From: Marinospirillum alkaliphilum DSM 21637
GTDB lineage: Bacteria > Pseudomonadota > Gammaproteobacteria > Pseudomonadales > Halomonadaceae
DNA length: 64,000 nucleotides
Assembly: GCF_900119735.1 (NCBI RefSeq)
Contig: NZ_FPJW01000004.1
Span: 62,001-126,000 of the forward strand
Reading direction: 5' to 3'
Shown one piece after another: positions 55,151 to 64,000 of this stretch. The translations under genes were made by a program, and so were the position numbers. Numbering within the stretch: the stretch's first letter is position 1; every line of letters starts with the position of its first letter. The notes beneath the pieces are model-generated. The model did not search any database. It was not told the DNA's origin and was given only the letters and a program-made list of their open reading frames with translations.

Positions 55151-56443
55151 TTAGTGGTTTTGTTGTTCTCTTGTTGTGTATCTGACATCACCATCAACCA
55201 GCGTAGCCACTACCCGACCTTTCAAGGGTTGCTGCCAGAAAGGTGTATTGTGGCCCGCTGAGCAGCAGCTCTGTTCATCCAACTGCCAACTTGCCTCAGG
55301 GTCGATCAGGGTGATGTCTGCTGCATAACCCGGCAACAGGGCTCCGGACTCCAGCCCCAGCAGCTCGGCCGGGCCCAGTGCCAGGCGATCAACCAGCACA
55401 TCCAGCCCGAACCAGCCATCCGCAACCAGTTGCAACAGCTGCGGTACCACCACTTCCAGGCTGCTCATGCCCGGCTCGGCTGCAGCAAAAGGTGCCATTT
55501 TGGCCGCCTTTTCGTGCGGCAGGTGACCACTGGATACCGCCGTTAATACACCTTCCTTCAGCCCACGTAACAGCCCCATACGATCCGCTTCACTGCGCAG
55601 TGGCGGCTGCACCTGGTAGTTGCTGTCAAAAGCTTCCAGTGTCGCATCAGTAAACAACAGGTGACTCAAGGCCACATCAGCAGTGACCGGCAAACCACGC
55701 AACTGGGCTTCACGCACCAGTTCCACGGCACGAGCAGTGGACAAATGACTGAAGTGAGCCCGAATGCCGGTTTGTTCAATCAACAAAAGGTCCCGGCTGA
55801 CCGCCAGGGTTTCTGCCGTTTCCGGAATACCGGTCAGGCCCAGTTGGGAAGCCAGTGCACCTTCATGGGCGCAGCCACCGGCTGCCAGCGAGGGGTCTTC
55901 GGGATAAAAAATAACCAGCAGATCAAAGGTCGCTGCATACTCCAGGCAACGACGCAGAATCAGGTTGTCCTGCACCGGGCGGCGCACATTGGTCACCGCC
56001 ACACAACCAGCCCCCTGCAGCGCTGCCATGTTGGCCAGCAACTGGCCTTCCAGATTCTGGGTCAGCGCACCCAGCGGCAACACTCTGGCCTGACCGGCAG
56101 TCTGTGCCTTCTCACGCACCACCCGTAAAACCGCCGCTGAATCCAGCGGTGGCTGGGTATCCGGGCGGGCACAAACACTGGTGAAACCACCGGCCAGTGC
56201 GGCACGGGTTTCACTGACAATGTTGCCCTTGTAACTGGGGCCAGGCTCACGCAGGTGACAGGAAAGATCGATGAAACCAGGACACACCAGCAAGCCTTCC
56301 GCCTGCAGCGTCTGCTCGGCATGAAAACCGGCCGGAGCCTTGCCCAGTGCCAGAATACGACCCTCTTCCACATGCAGATCCAGCACCTCATCCAGATGCT
56401 GGGCGGGATCAATCACGCGTCCACCAAGAATTGAAAGTCTCAT
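55151..56443 (-). CDS. pyrC': Dihydroorotase-like protein PyrC' (catalytically degenerate)
   Basis: 430 residues of the dihydroorotase fold, but active-site residues are lost: [10 protein letters not shown] has Ser61 where the first His of DxHxH should be, and the catalytic aspartate of the usual TDHAPH is Gly (SSGHLPHEK). In Pseudomonas a similar inactive PyrC' is needed to build the PyrB dodecamer. Its ATG overlaps pyrB by four bases (ATGA), consistent with that complex. A true dihydroorotase must be elsewhere in the genome. Confidence 0.9.
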   Translation of the reverse strand: MRLSILGGRVIDPAQHLDEVLDLHVEEGRILALGKAPAGFHAEQTLQAEGLLVCPGFIDLSCHLREPGPSYKGNIVSETRAALAGGFTSVCARPDTQPPLDSAAVLRVVREKAQTAGQARVLPLGALTQNLEGQLLANMAALQGAGCVAVTNVRRPVQDNLILRRCLEYAATFDLLVIFYPEDPSLAAGGCAHEGALASQLGLTGIPETAETLAVSRDLLLIEQTGIRAHFSHLSTARAVELVREAQLRGLPVTADVALSHLLFTDATLEAFDSNYQVQPPLRSEADRMGLLRGLKEGVLTAVSSGHLPHEKAAKMAPFAAAEPGMSSLEVVVPQLLQLVADGWFGLDVLVDRLALGPAELLGLESGALLPGYAADITLIDPEASWQLDEQSCCSAGHNTPFWQQPLKGRVVATLVDGDVRYTTREQQNH

Positions 56444-57444
56444 TGTATCTGTGCCCTTTCCTGCATCTGTCCACTCATTGCCATGCTCATCACCGCCATG
56501 CGGGTCGCAATGCCGTAACCTACCTGCTGCAGGATCACCGAACGGGAACCATCGGCTACTGCGGATTCAATTTCCACACCCCGATTGATCGGGCCCGGGT
56601 GCATCACGATGGCTTCCGGGTGGGCATAAGCCAGCTTTTCAGTGGTCAGGCCATAGAGGCGGTAAAACTCCGATTCTGATGGCAACAAGGCACCACTCAT
56701 GCGCTCCTTCTGCAGGCGCAGCATGATCACCACATCCACATCACGGATGCCCTCTTCCATGCGGGTGAAGAGTTTGACACCCAGGTCTTCCACACCAATA
56801 GGCAGCAGGGTTTTAGGGGCGACCAGGCGCACCTCTTCGACGCCCAGGGTATGCAGGGCACGAATTTGTGAGCGCGCCACGCGGGAATGCAGGATGTCAC
56901 CCACAATGGCCACCTTCAGTCCCTCAAAACCGCCCTTGTGACGACGGATGGTGAACATGTCCAGCATCGCCTGGGTGGGGTGCGCATGGCGACCATCACC
57001 GGCATTGATGATGGCAACCCTGGGGGTTACCTGGCTGGCAATAAAATGCGCAGCACCCGAGTCGGCATGGCGCACCACAAACATGTCGGCATGCATGGCT
57101 TCGATGTTCTGCAGGGTGTCCATCAGGGTTTCACCCTTGGCGGCAGATGAGGTCTTGATGTCCAGATTCAGCACATCAGCCGACAGGCGCTTGGCAGCCA
57201 GTTCAAAGGTGGCTCGCGTGCGGGTGGAGTTTTCAAAAAACAGGTTAACAATGGTTTTGCCACGCAGCAGCGGCACCTTCTTGACCGCCTGCTCGCCCAT
57301 GTTGGCAAAGGATTCAGCAGTATCCAGAATTTCCGTCAACAACGCCCGTGACAGGCCATTGATACTGAGGAAGTGTTTCAGACGACCATCAGCCGTCAAC
57401 TGGACATTGCGTGGATGGGCCGGATTGTTCTGTGCACTGCTCAT
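56440..57444 (-). CDS. pyrB: Aspartate carbamoyltransferase
   Basis: 334 residues. Carbamoyl-phosphate site [20 protein letters not shown], the [15 protein letters not shown] block, [28 protein letters not shown] and the [10 protein letters not shown] end. First committed step of pyrimidine synthesis. It overlaps pyrR upstream and pyrC' downstream by four bases each, so the three are one translational unit. Confidence 0.98.
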   Translation of the reverse strand: MSSAQNNPAHPRNVQLTADGRLKHFLSINGLSRALLTEILDTAESFANMGEQAVKKVPLLRGKTIVNLFFENSTRTRATFELAAKRLSADVLNLDIKTSSAAKGETLMDTLQNIEAMHADMFVVRHADSGAAHFIASQVTPRVAIINAGDGRHAHPTQAMLDMFTIRRHKGGFEGLKVAIVGDILHSRVARSQIRALHTLGVEEVRLVAPKTLLPIGVEDLGVKLFTRMEEGIRDVDVVIMLRLQKERMSGALLPSESEFYRLYGLTTEKLAYAHPEAIVMHPGPINRGVEIESAVADGSRSVILQQVGYGIATRMAVMSMAMSGQMQERAQIQ

Positions 57445-58001
57445 GCCTGCTCCCCGTTATGCGGTGGTGTGTCCAGTGGCCGAGTCACCCGGTTGAGTTG
57501 CAAGGGAGAAGGGCCAGATAACTTGATGCGCTGATCTTCCGGCAGCTCCAGATACTGACCACAACAATCCGGCTGAATCGGCAACTCCCGTCCCGGCAAG
57601 GCCAGCAAGGTCACCAGCGTGACAGAAGCCGGGCGACCAAAATCAAAAATCTCGTTGAGGGCTGCACGGATGGTGCGACCGGACATCAGCACATCATCCA
57701 CCAGCACCAGATGGCGGTCTTCGGTGGCAAAAGGCAGATTGGAGGGTTTAACACTGGGGTTTAAACCGTTATGGCTGTAATCATCACGGTAAAAAGAAAT
57801 ATCCAGGCTGCCCAGCGGCCAGTTCACCTGCATCTTCTGGCGCAGAGCTTCTGCCACCCACACCCCACCGGTGTGAATACCCACCAGCAGAGGCTCTTTG
57901 ATGCCACGTGCGGCCAGATGCTGCTCCAGCTGTGCAGCCAGCTGTTCCAGCAGCGGAGCAACATCCGGCAGCTGGTGATGGGTGATGCCTTGCTGATTCA
58001 T
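57441..58001 (-). CDS. pyrR: PyrR-like phosphoribosyltransferase / pyrimidine regulator
   Basis: 186 residues with the type I PRTase PRPP motif [18 protein letters not shown] and the PyrR pattern [15 protein letters not shown] and [14 protein letters not shown]. In Gram-positives PyrR binds pyr mRNA; in Pseudomonas it regulates pyrimidine genes and may have weak UPRTase activity. First gene of the pyrR-pyrB-pyrC' unit. A longer C-terminal tail than in Bacillus (about 10 residues). Confidence 0.95.
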   Translation of the reverse strand: MNQQGITHHQLPDVAPLLEQLAAQLEQHLAARGIKEPLLVGIHTGGVWVAEALRQKMQVNWPLGSLDISFYRDDYSHNGLNPSVKPSNLPFATEDRHLVLVDDVLMSGRTIRAALNEIFDFGRPASVTLVTLLALPGRELPIQPDCCGQYLELPEDQRIKLSGPSPLQLNRVTRPLDTPPHNGEQA

Positions 58002-58031
58002 GTGCTGTGTTGCTCCACAAAAGAAAAGGGT

Positions 58032-58514
58032 TTATTGACGGACAAAATCAGGTCCGGCAATGGATTGCAAAAACGGACTGGCAGTCGACGGCTCCAGCGC
58101 CAGCCAACCTTCCAGAATCATGGCAGCAGCCAGGCTGTCCACCGGATCTTCCCGGTAGTTGCCGCGATGCCCCTGCTGTTTCACCACTGCTTTGGCCATG
58201 CGGGTGGTGCCATGTTCATCCATGCCATAACAGGCCTTGCCATAACGCCCGAACAGGCGGCGGGCAAACTTGCGCGCACGCTGACTGAGGGGTGTTTCAC
58301 TGCCATCTTCAGCCAGTGGCAGACCAACCACAAACAGGTCCGGCTGCCATTCCCGGATCAATGCATCCAGCAGCTCCCAGGAGGGTATGCCATCCTTTGC
58401 CGGAATCACACCCAGCGGGTTGGCCGTGCGGGTCAGTTCATTACCCATCGCCACTCCATGACGCTTGCTGCCAAAATCAAAAGCCATCACCCGCCTGGCC
58501 ACCGGATCAGGCAT
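58032..58514 (-). CDS. ruvX: RuvX/YqgF RNase H-fold nuclease
   Basis: 160 residues. VMAFDFGSKRHGVAMGNELT holds the first catalytic Asp, FVVGLPLAEDGSETPLSQRARKFA follows, and the end has EDPVDSLAAAMILEG with conserved acidic residues. RuvX acts in pre-16S rRNA 5' end maturation and was earlier proposed as a Holliday junction resolvase. Overlaps the yqgE gene upstream by eight bases. Confidence 0.95.
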   Translation of the reverse strand: MPDPVARRVMAFDFGSKRHGVAMGNELTRTANPLGVIPAKDGIPSWELLDALIREWQPDLFVVGLPLAEDGSETPLSQRARKFARRLFGRYGKACYGMDEHGTTRMAKAVVKQQGHRGNYREDPVDSLAAAMILEGWLALEPSTASPFLQSIAGPDFVRQ

Positions 58515-59061
58515 GACCAGCCTGCCCGCTCAGCAGTTCCAGCTGGATGCCAAGACTGGCAGCGGCAGCGGCAAGACGGGCCTCCGGTGCAATGTCATAC
58601 AGCAGCTGTTCACTGGCCGGGCAGGTCAGCCAGGCATTGTCGAGCAGTTCCTGCTCCAGCTGACCGGCTTCCCAGCCGGCACAACCCAGCGCTATCAGAA
58701 AGTGCTGCGGACCTTCTCCGGCGGCCAGGGCTTCCAGAATATCCAGTGAGGTGGTCAGGCTGAGTTGTTCACTGACCGGCAGACTGGCTTTCCAGCCTGC
58801 CTTGCCGGTATGCAATACAAATCCCCGGTCACCATGCACCGGTCCACCGCGATAAACCGGCGCGTCAGCATGGCGCAGGTCCGACATGGTCAGCTGCATC
58901 TGTTCCAGTAATTCCTGAAAGCTTAATGGCAAGGGTTTGTTCACGATCAGACCCAGTGCACCCTGCTCATTCTGTTCACACAGATAAGTCAAAGTGCCAC
59001 TGAAGTGAGGGTCTTCCAGCTGTGGCATGGCCAGAAGAAAATGATCCCGCAAAGTATTCAC
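58507..59061 (-). CDS. yqgE: YqgE/AlgH family protein
   Basis: 184 residues from GTG at 59061; a family start MxxLxDHFLLAMPQLEDPHF is visible. Further blocks: GALGLIVNKPL and VYRGGPVHGDRGFVLHT. Function uncertain; AlgH was linked to alginate regulation in Pseudomonas. Conserved neighbour of ruvX. The ribosome-binding site is weak. Confidence 0.93.
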   Translation of the reverse strand: MNTLRDHFLLAMPQLEDPHFSGTLTYLCEQNEQGALGLIVNKPLPLSFQELLEQMQLTMSDLRHADAPVYRGGPVHGDRGFVLHTGKAGWKASLPVSEQLSLTTSLDILEALAAGEGPQHFLIALGCAGWEAGQLEQELLDNAWLTCPASEQLLYDIAPEARLAAAAASLGIQLELLSGQAGHA

Positions 59062-59145
59062 TAGGCAACTCGTTGTTCAGGTCGATACAAACGGATTCTG
59101 GCGAAATTATACCGGGAAAGGAAGGGGCTGACTGCCCCTGACTCT

Positions 59146-59961
59146 TCAGTTGGCTTGCCAGCCATCACCAAACTGCCAGGTGCGGATGATTTCCAGCACA
59201 TCAGCTTCAGCCCTGACCGATTCCGGCAGCGGCGCAAAGGGTGCCGCAAGATTGAGAATGCGGATAGCGGCATCATCCAGCAGCCGATGGCCTGAGCTGG
59301 TTAAAAGCTGGGCTTCACGGATACTGCCATCAGCATTGATCACCACCAGCAGGCGCAAACGACCGCCCAGATTCTGGCGGCGCGCCTCCTCGGGGTAGTT
59401 GAGGTTACCGATGCGCTCCACCCGTGCTTCCCACTGGCGTAAATAAAGCGCTTCTTCAGTGCTCATCTGGGCACCGGAAGTGATCCGGCGCACCCTGGGA
59501 CGCTCACTCAACAAGGATTCGCGCGACTGCAGCTCGGCCTCCAGTCTTGCCACTTCCAGGCTGCGTGAAACCAGACTGCCGGAACGCACCGACTGCTCGA
59601 TGGGTTCAGTGATGACAGAGGGTTGCTGATCCACAGGATCAGGCAAAAGCTCAGGCTGCGGCAAAGACGGAGAATGAGACTGGGGCAGAGACAAGGGCGG
59701 CTCAGGGTCAACGGCTGCCGGGTGGCCGGGTTCTTGTGCAGCATCCTGAGGCATGGTTGCAATGCCAGGTGCTGTGGCCTGGCCATCAACACTGGCTCCA
59801 TCTGTTTGCGGCAGATCATCCAGCATTACCTGAGTGGTTTGCAGCCTTGAGGGTTCAGGCATACGGAAAGGTTCAGCAGGCCAGAACACCAGTCCAGCAT
59901 GCGCCAGCAGGGCCAGCAGCAATGCCCACAGAAAAGCGGGACGCTGCAACTTCAGCGGCAT
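59146..59961 (-). CDS. TonB-family energy transducer
   Basis: 271 residues from ATG at 59961 (a GTG at 59970 is also in frame). A single N-terminal membrane helix (LWALLLALLAHAGLVFW), a long proline/acidic periplasmic linker with many P-E and P-S repeats, and a C-terminal TonB domain (about 175-271) starting YLRQWEARVERIGNLNYPEEARRQ and containing LGGRLRLLVVINADGSI. It should link ExbBD energy to outer-membrane receptors; no exbBD genes are adjacent. The position next to gshB matches tonB3 of Pseudomonas aeruginosa, which is tied to twitching motility. Confidence 0.9.
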   Translation of the reverse strand: MPLKLQRPAFLWALLLALLAHAGLVFWPAEPFRMPEPSRLQTTQVMLDDLPQTDGASVDGQATAPGIATMPQDAAQEPGHPAAVDPEPPLSLPQSHSPSLPQPELLPDPVDQQPSVITEPIEQSVRSGSLVSRSLEVARLEAELQSRESLLSERPRVRRITSGAQMSTEEALYLRQWEARVERIGNLNYPEEARRQNLGGRLRLLVVINADGSIREAQLLTSSGHRLLDDAAIRILNLAAPFAPLPESVRAEADVLEIIRTWQFGDGWQAN

Positions 59962-59977
59962 CCCGATCACCAGCGAC

Positions 59978-60937
59978 TCAGCCGCGCCCCAGACGCTCGG
60001 CCAGATGCGCCATTAACTGACCGCCGATGTCCAGGCCACATTGCTGATCCAGTTCACGCACACAGGTGGGGCTGGTGACATTGATTTCAGTGAGGTAGTC
60101 ACCAATCACATCCAGACCCACAAAAATCAAACCTTTTTCTTTCAGTGCCGGGGCCACCTGGCTGACCAGCCAGTAATCCCGATCGGTCAGCTCGCGTGCC
60201 ACACCACTGCCACCAGCAGCCAGATTGCCGCGGGTTTCACCGGCCATGGGAATGCGGGCCAGCCCGTAGGGTACCGGCTCACCGTTGATGACCAGAATGC
60301 GGGTATCGCCGTGGACAATTTCCGGCAGGTATTTCTGCACCATGATCTGGCGCTGACCATTATCCGTCAGCTGTTCGATGATGGCCCCCAGGTTCATGCC
60401 CTCCGCGGTGACACGAAACACTCCCATGCCACCCATGCCATCCAGCGGCTTGAGGATGATGTCCTGGTGTTCGCGATGAAACTCACGGATCAGTTCACTG
60501 CGGCTGGCCACCAGGGTTGGCGGGCAACACTGGGGAAACTGCTGGGCAAAGAGTTTTTCGTTGCAATCGCGCAGGCTCTGCGGCTTGTTGACCACCAACA
60601 CCCCTTCCTGCTCGGCTGCTTCCAGCAACCAGGTGGAGGTTAAAAAGGCATGATCAAAGGGTGGGTCCTTGCGCATCAGCAGCACATCCAGCTCGGCCAG
60701 AGGTGCCAACTCAGCTTCACCCAGACGGAACCAGCCATCCGGGTCAGCAAACACATCCAGATCCGCCATGCGTGCCCAGGCTTTACCCTGACGCAGGTGC
60801 AGGTCACCCAGTTCCATGTATTTCAGTTGCCAGCCTCGCTTTCTGGCTGCCAGCAACAAGGCCAGGGTGGTGTCTTTTTTGTAAGTGATGTCAGCAATGG
60901 GGTCCATCACCACACCCAGAACAACCGGCTTATTCAT
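59978..60937 (-). CDS. gshB: Glutathione synthetase
   Basis: 319 residues from the ATG at 60937 (GAGGTGG upstream). Glu-Cys plus glycine ligase of the ATP-grasp fold: VVMDPIADITYKKDTTLALLL at the start, KPLDGMGGMGVFRV nucleotide loop, LPEIVHGDTRILVING and DVIGDYLTEINVTSPTC with its E-x-N metal pair. Downstream partner of rsmE and upstream of tonB. Confidence 0.98.
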   Translation of the reverse strand: MNKPVVLGVVMDPIADITYKKDTTLALLLAARKRGWQLKYMELGDLHLRQGKAWARMADLDVFADPDGWFRLGEAELAPLAELDVLLMRKDPPFDHAFLTSTWLLEAAEQEGVLVVNKPQSLRDCNEKLFAQQFPQCCPPTLVASRSELIREFHREHQDIILKPLDGMGGMGVFRVTAEGMNLGAIIEQLTDNGQRQIMVQKYLPEIVHGDTRILVINGEPVPYGLARIPMAGETRGNLAAGGSGVARELTDRDYWLVSQVAPALKEKGLIFVGLDVIGDYLTEINVTSPTCVRELDQQCGLDIGGQLMAHLAERLGRG

Positions 60938-60959
60938 CAACACCACCTCATGCAGGAAT

Positions 60960-61679
60960 TCAAGTAAAGTCGCCCCACCAATGCTGCACCAACGTCAGTG
61001 CCGCCAGGGGTGCCGTTTCAGTGCGCAGAATGCGTGGTCCCAGCCGCAAACCGGCAAAACCCATCTGGCGGGCCTGTGTCACCTCTTCATCCTGCAGACC
61101 ACCCTCCGGGCCAATCAACAGCGCCACTGACTGCACCGACTGGCGCGCCAGTGCATCACTCTGACCATGCGGATGCAGCAGCAGTTTCAATTGTTCATCA
61201 CGGTGTTGCAGCCATTCGGCCAGTTGCAGCGGGGGATGGATTACAGGCAGGTCATTGCGACCACACTGCTCGCAGGCACTGATGGCCACCTGCTGCCAAT
61301 GCTCCAGCTTCTTCTGCTCACGCTCACCCTTCAGGCGCACATCCCCGTAACGGGTATAAAGCGGGGTGATTTCACTCACTCCCAGCTCGGTGGCCTTCTG
61401 GATGATCCAGTCCATCTTGTCACCCTTGGAAATGGCCTGACCCAGATGACTGCGTAACGGTGAAGGTGGTGCTGTATCCAGCAGCTGCAGCAGTTGCAGC
61501 AGAGCACGGTTTTTGTTGCCTTCCAGCAGCTCGGCCAGATAACAGCACTGACCATCAAACAACTGCACCTGCTCACCAGGCTGCAGGCGCAACACCTGAA
61601 TCATGTGGCGCACCACCTGACCATCCAGCTCCAACTGCTGCTGACCGGCCAGGGCGCGAGGTGAAAAGAAGCGGCGCAC
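60960..61679 (-). CDS. rsmE: 16S rRNA m3U1498 methyltransferase
   Basis: 239 residues, starting at GTG 61679. Blocks of the SPOUT-class RsmE family: GQAISKGDKMDWIIQKATELGVSEI, ACEQCGRNDLPVI, VALLIGPEGGLQDEEV and LGPRILRTETAPLAALT, which form the knot and SAM site. The ribosome-binding site is poor. Confidence 0.96.
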   Translation of the reverse strand: MRRFFSPRALAGQQQLELDGQVVRHMIQVLRLQPGEQVQLFDGQCCYLAELLEGNKNRALLQLLQLLDTAPPSPLRSHLGQAISKGDKMDWIIQKATELGVSEITPLYTRYGDVRLKGEREQKKLEHWQQVAISACEQCGRNDLPVIHPPLQLAEWLQHRDEQLKLLLHPHGQSDALARQSVQSVALLIGPEGGLQDEEVTQARQMGFAGLRLGPRILRTETAPLAALTLVQHWWGDFT

Positions 61680-61697
61680 GCTGCAGCGTCTGCTGAC

Positions 61698-62150
61698 TTA
61701 CTGGGTTTGCTGAGCCGGCTGAGCCTGGCGCTGCTTGCGCTCGGCAAAAATGGCTTCAAAGTTAACCGGTGCAATCATCAGCGGAGGGAAACCACCCTTC
61801 ACCACCAGATTGTCCACCGCTTCACGCGCATAGGGGAACAGGATGTTCGGGCAGAAAGCACCCAGGGTGTGCTCCAGTCCTTCACCTTCAATACCAACCA
61901 CACGGAAGGCACCACTCTGCTGCACTTCTGCCAGGAACGCGGTTTTTTCACCGAAAGTCACCTGCGCCGTGATCTTGACGGTCACTTCATACAGCTCATC
62001 ATTGACCTTGCGGTTGCTGGTGTCCAGCTTGACGTCCACGTGGGGCTTTTCAGAGCCCATGAACACTTCCGGGCTGTTCGGTGCTTCAAAAGAAACATCC
62101 CGCAGGTAAATGCGCTGCAGGGCAAACTGGGGCTGTTGTGCTTCGCTCAT
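61698..62150 (-). CDS. secB: Protein-export chaperone SecB
   Basis: 150 residues with AAGGAAAA before the ATG. FALQRIYLRDVSFEAPNSPEVF, then LEHTLGAFCPNILFPYAREAV and the GGFPPLMIAPVNFEAIF end are SecB. It holds preproteins unfolded for SecA. In E. coli it is preceded by yibN and grxC; here the rhodanese gene is adjacent and no grxC lies between. Confidence 0.98.
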   Translation of the reverse strand: MSEAQQPQFALQRIYLRDVSFEAPNSPEVFMGSEKPHVDVKLDTSNRKVNDELYEVTVKITAQVTFGEKTAFLAEVQQSGAFRVVGIEGEGLEHTLGAFCPNILFPYAREAVDNLVVKGGFPPLMIAPVNFEAIFAERKQRQAQPAQQTQ

Positions 62151-62210
62151 GAGGTTTTCCTTGAGTCTTTTCTAAAAGTCTTTGATCAACAAAATAGTCT
62201 GGAGCCAGGC

Positions 62211-62630
62211 TTACTTTTTCACCACTGGCATGGAATCTGTCTGCCACTGCATCATGCCGCCCTTCAGGCGCAGCGCACCCTTGTAACCGGCCTTTTGCAG
62301 CTTGGCGACAGCCAGGGTGGCGGAATTGCCCATACGGCAAACCACCAGCACCTTTTTGTCCTTGTACTTGTCCAGCTCATCCATGCGCTTGTCCAGATTG
62401 GCCAGCGGAATATTGATGGCGCCGGTGATGTGTCCGGCAGCAAAGTCCTTGCGATCACGAATGTCCACAGCAATGGCTTCGTCCCGGTTCATCAGACGCA
62501 CAGCTTCAGAAGTGGTCACTCCGGTTGTGGCACCACGGGTCTCATTGAAAATCACCAGCACCAGCAGAATGACAAAGGCACTGACCAGCAGGGGATGGTT
62601 CAGACTGAATTCGATAATTTGCTCAAACAT
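62211..62630 (-). CDS. Membrane-anchored rhodanese (YibN-like)
   Basis: 139 residues from the ATG at 62630. An N-terminal membrane helix (PLLVSAFVILLVLVIFN), then a single rhodanese domain with VDIRDRKDFAAGHITGAINIP and the active-site loop VCRMGNSA, cysteine present. It should transfer sulfane sulfur at the inner membrane's cytoplasmic face. Next to secB as in many proteobacteria. Confidence 0.92.
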   Translation of the reverse strand: MFEQIIEFSLNHPLLVSAFVILLVLVIFNETRGATTGVTTSEAVRLMNRDEAIAVDIRDRKDFAAGHITGAINIPLANLDKRMDELDKYKDKKVLVVCRMGNSATLAVAKLQKAGYKGALRLKGGMMQWQTDSMPVVKK

Positions 62631-62848
62631 CTCAGCTCTCTTTACATGGCAAACATTGCATGGGTTGTGCCGCAGACATGGATTGCAACTATTTCCGGTC
62701 CGGATCAAAAAATTTGGCGTTCAAGGATACACCAGAGTGACACTCATGGCATCAGCAGGATGGCGATTTCAGGCTGCTGCCGCTATCATGGTCATGTTTT
62801 GTTCAACAGTGCAAAGTCCTTCCCATTCAAGAGTGACCCGATATTCCC

Positions 62849-64000
62849 ATGAGTTCCCGACGCACCCCGACAGCCCTGATCATCCTGGACGGTTACGGCG
62901 ACAACCCTTCTCCGGACAACAATGCCATCTTCCATGCCCGCACACCGGTGATGGATCGACTGCGTGCCGAGTTGCCGACCAGCCAGATCAATACCGATGG
63001 CATGCACGTTGGACTACCGGATGGCCAGATGGGTAACTCCGAAGTGGGTCACATGAACCTGGGCGCCGGGCGGGTGGTTTATCAGGATTTCACCCGCGTC
63101 ACCCAGGCCATTCGTGACGGCAGCTTTTATGACAACGCCGCCCTCTGTGAAGCCGTCGATCAGGCCACCAGCCACAAGGGTGCGGTGCACCTGATGGGAC
63201 TCCTGTCTCCGGGCGGAGTACACAGCCACGAAGAACACCTGTTTGCCATGGCCGAGCTGGCCGTTAAACGTGGTGCCAGCCAGGTATACCTGCATGCCTT
63301 CCTGGATGGTCGTGACATGCCACCGCGCAGCGCCGAAGCTTCCTTGCTGGCCGCTGACGAAGCATTTCGCAAGCTGGGCACCGGACGGGTAGCCAGTCTG
63401 GTCGGGCGTTATTACGCTATGGACCGTGACAACCGCTGGGATCGGGTTGAAAAGGCTTATAACCTGTTGACCCTGGGCCAGGCTGAGTTTTCTGCCGAGT
63501 CGGCTGTTGCCGGCTTGCAAGCCGCCTATGCACGTGATGAAAATGATGAATTTGTGCAGCCCACAGTGATTGGTCAGCCGGTGCAGATCGAAGATGGCGA
63601 TGCCGTCATTTTCATGAACTTCCGTGCTGATCGTGCCCGTGAAATCAGCCGTGCCTTTGTTGAACCGGAATTCAAGGGGTTTGCCCGCCGTGCCTGGCCA
63701 CGCCTGAGTCGTTTTGTGATGCTGACCCAGTATGCTGACGACATTCCTGCGGCGGCTGCCTTTCCGCCGGAAAACCTCAGCAACACCTTTGGTGAATACC
63801 TGGCCAGTCTTGGCAAAACCCAGCTGCGCATTGCCGAAACCGAAAAATACGCCCACGTCACCTTCTTTTTTTCCGGTGGCCGTGAGCAGCCCTTTGAAGG
63901 GGAAACCCGCATTCTGGTGCAATCCCCACAGGTTGCCACCTACGACCTGCAGCCGGAAATGAGTGCGCCGGAAGTGACCGAGCGCCTGGTGCAGGCCATC
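62849..64000 (+). CDS. gpmI: 2,3-bisphosphoglycerate-independent phosphoglycerate mutase, N-terminal part
   Basis: Partial at the right edge; 384 codons are seen of about 510. The ATG at 62849 begins [19 protein letters not shown], with the metal-binding DGYG, and [17 protein letters not shown] carries the catalytic serine. [17 protein letters not shown] and [11 protein letters not shown] also match GpmI. Glycolytic enzyme converting 3- to 2-phosphoglycerate using manganese. Divergent from the rhodanese gene. Confidence 0.97.
   Translation, partial: MSSRRTPTALIILDGYGDNPSPDNNAIFHARTPVMDRLRAELPTSQINTDGMHVGLPDGQMGNSEVGHMNLGAGRVVYQDFTRVTQAIRDGSFYDNAALCEAVDQATSHKGAVHLMGLLSPGGVHSHEEHLFAMAELAVKRGASQVYLHAFLDGRDMPPRSAEASLLAADEAFRKLGTGRVASLVGRYYAMDRDNRWDRVEKAYNLLTLGQAEFSAESAVAGLQAAYARDENDEFVQPTVIGQPVQIEDGDAVIFMNFRADRAREISRAFVEPEFKGFARRAWPRLSRFVMLTQYADDIPAAAAFPPENLSNTFGEYLASLGKTQLRIAETEKYAHVTFFFSGGREQPFEGETRILVQSPQVATYDLQPEMSAPEVTERLVQAI

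Noticed and set aside
55151-56443. Active dihydroorotase
   Set aside because: First zinc-binding His and the catalytic Asp are replaced; better called PyrC'.
62302-63036. 244-residue plus-strand frame across the rhodanese gene and the gpmI start
   Set aside because: It covers the rhodanese gene in antisense and enters gpmI in the wrong frame. The real plus-strand gene starts at 62849.

Overview
The window comes from a gammaproteobacterium close to the Pseudomonadales/Oceanospirillales. Three gene blocks have the order I recall from Pseudomonas: rph-crc-pyrE, thiS-thiG-trmB, and gshB-tonB-yqgE-ruvX-pyrR-pyrB-pyrC'. Linkage of comM-ubiK with glnK-amtB, and of secB-rhodanese with gpmI, agrees. 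Base composition looks moderately GC-rich throughout, and most genes are ordinary chromosomal genes. I see no insertion sequence, prophage, CRISPR array or rRNA. There is one tRNA, Arg-CCG.

Layout. 1-1.1 kb: end of a DsbG-like isomerase and a membrane-anchored TlpA-type thioredoxin. 1.1-4.4 kb: tRNA-Arg, an orphan ATP-grasp protein, an acyl-CoA thioesterase, a PAS-GGDEF protein. 4.5-8.2 kb: ahpC, ahpF and a Bcr/CflA-type efflux pump. 8.2-9.65 kb: an accessory-looking AAA/DUF4143 ATPase behind two tandem palindromes. 9.7-17.8 kb (minus strand): a complete regulated unit of sigma-54 promoter, guanidine-I (ykkC) riboswitch, ABC transporter, two DUF1989 proteins and a urea/guanidine carboxylase. 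18-20.6 kb: PhoH-like ATPase and a Fic protein. 20.7-26.7 kb: yicC, rph, crc, pyrE, a YfaZ-like porin, a dNTPase and an ATP-grasp protein. 26.8-31.6 kb: truC, a hotdog thioesterase, thiS, thiG, trmB, and ahcY behind an SAH riboswitch. 31.6-39 kb: an ion transporter, a Cache-HD-GYP sensor, a P-type cation ATPase, rluA, a DUF2288 protein. 39-43.5 kb: a TRAP transporter whose binding-protein gene faces its permease genes, and an EamA exporter. 43.5-48.9 kb: metF, a c-haem GGDEF-EAL protein, comM, ubiK. 49-54.4 kb: glnK, amtB, a second PII gene, speA, a GAF-HD-GYP protein. 54.4-61.7 kb (minus strand): FAH-family hydrolase, pyrC', pyrB, pyrR, ruvX, yqgE, tonB, gshB, rsmE. 61.7-64 kb: secB, a membrane rhodanese, and the start of gpmI.

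The clearest physiological theme is nitrogen. Both the guanidine operon and glnK-amtB have sigma-54 promoters with upstream GCACC/GGTGC elements that resemble NtrC half-sites. The guanidine operon adds a guanidine-sensing riboswitch, so it should be made only when nitrogen is short and guanidine is present. The neighbouring DUF1989 pair are the carboxyguanidine deiminase subunits of recent literature, so 'urea carboxylase' is best read as guanidine carboxylase. The allophanate hydrolase that would finish the pathway is not in this window. A second theme is cyclic di-GMP turnover: four proteins (PAS-GGDEF, Cache-HD-GYP, haem-GGDEF-EAL, GAF-HD-GYP). A third is carbon control: a Crc orthologue that keeps part of the ExoIII active site, and a Crc/Hfq-like A-rich motif in front of the TRAP binding-protein gene.
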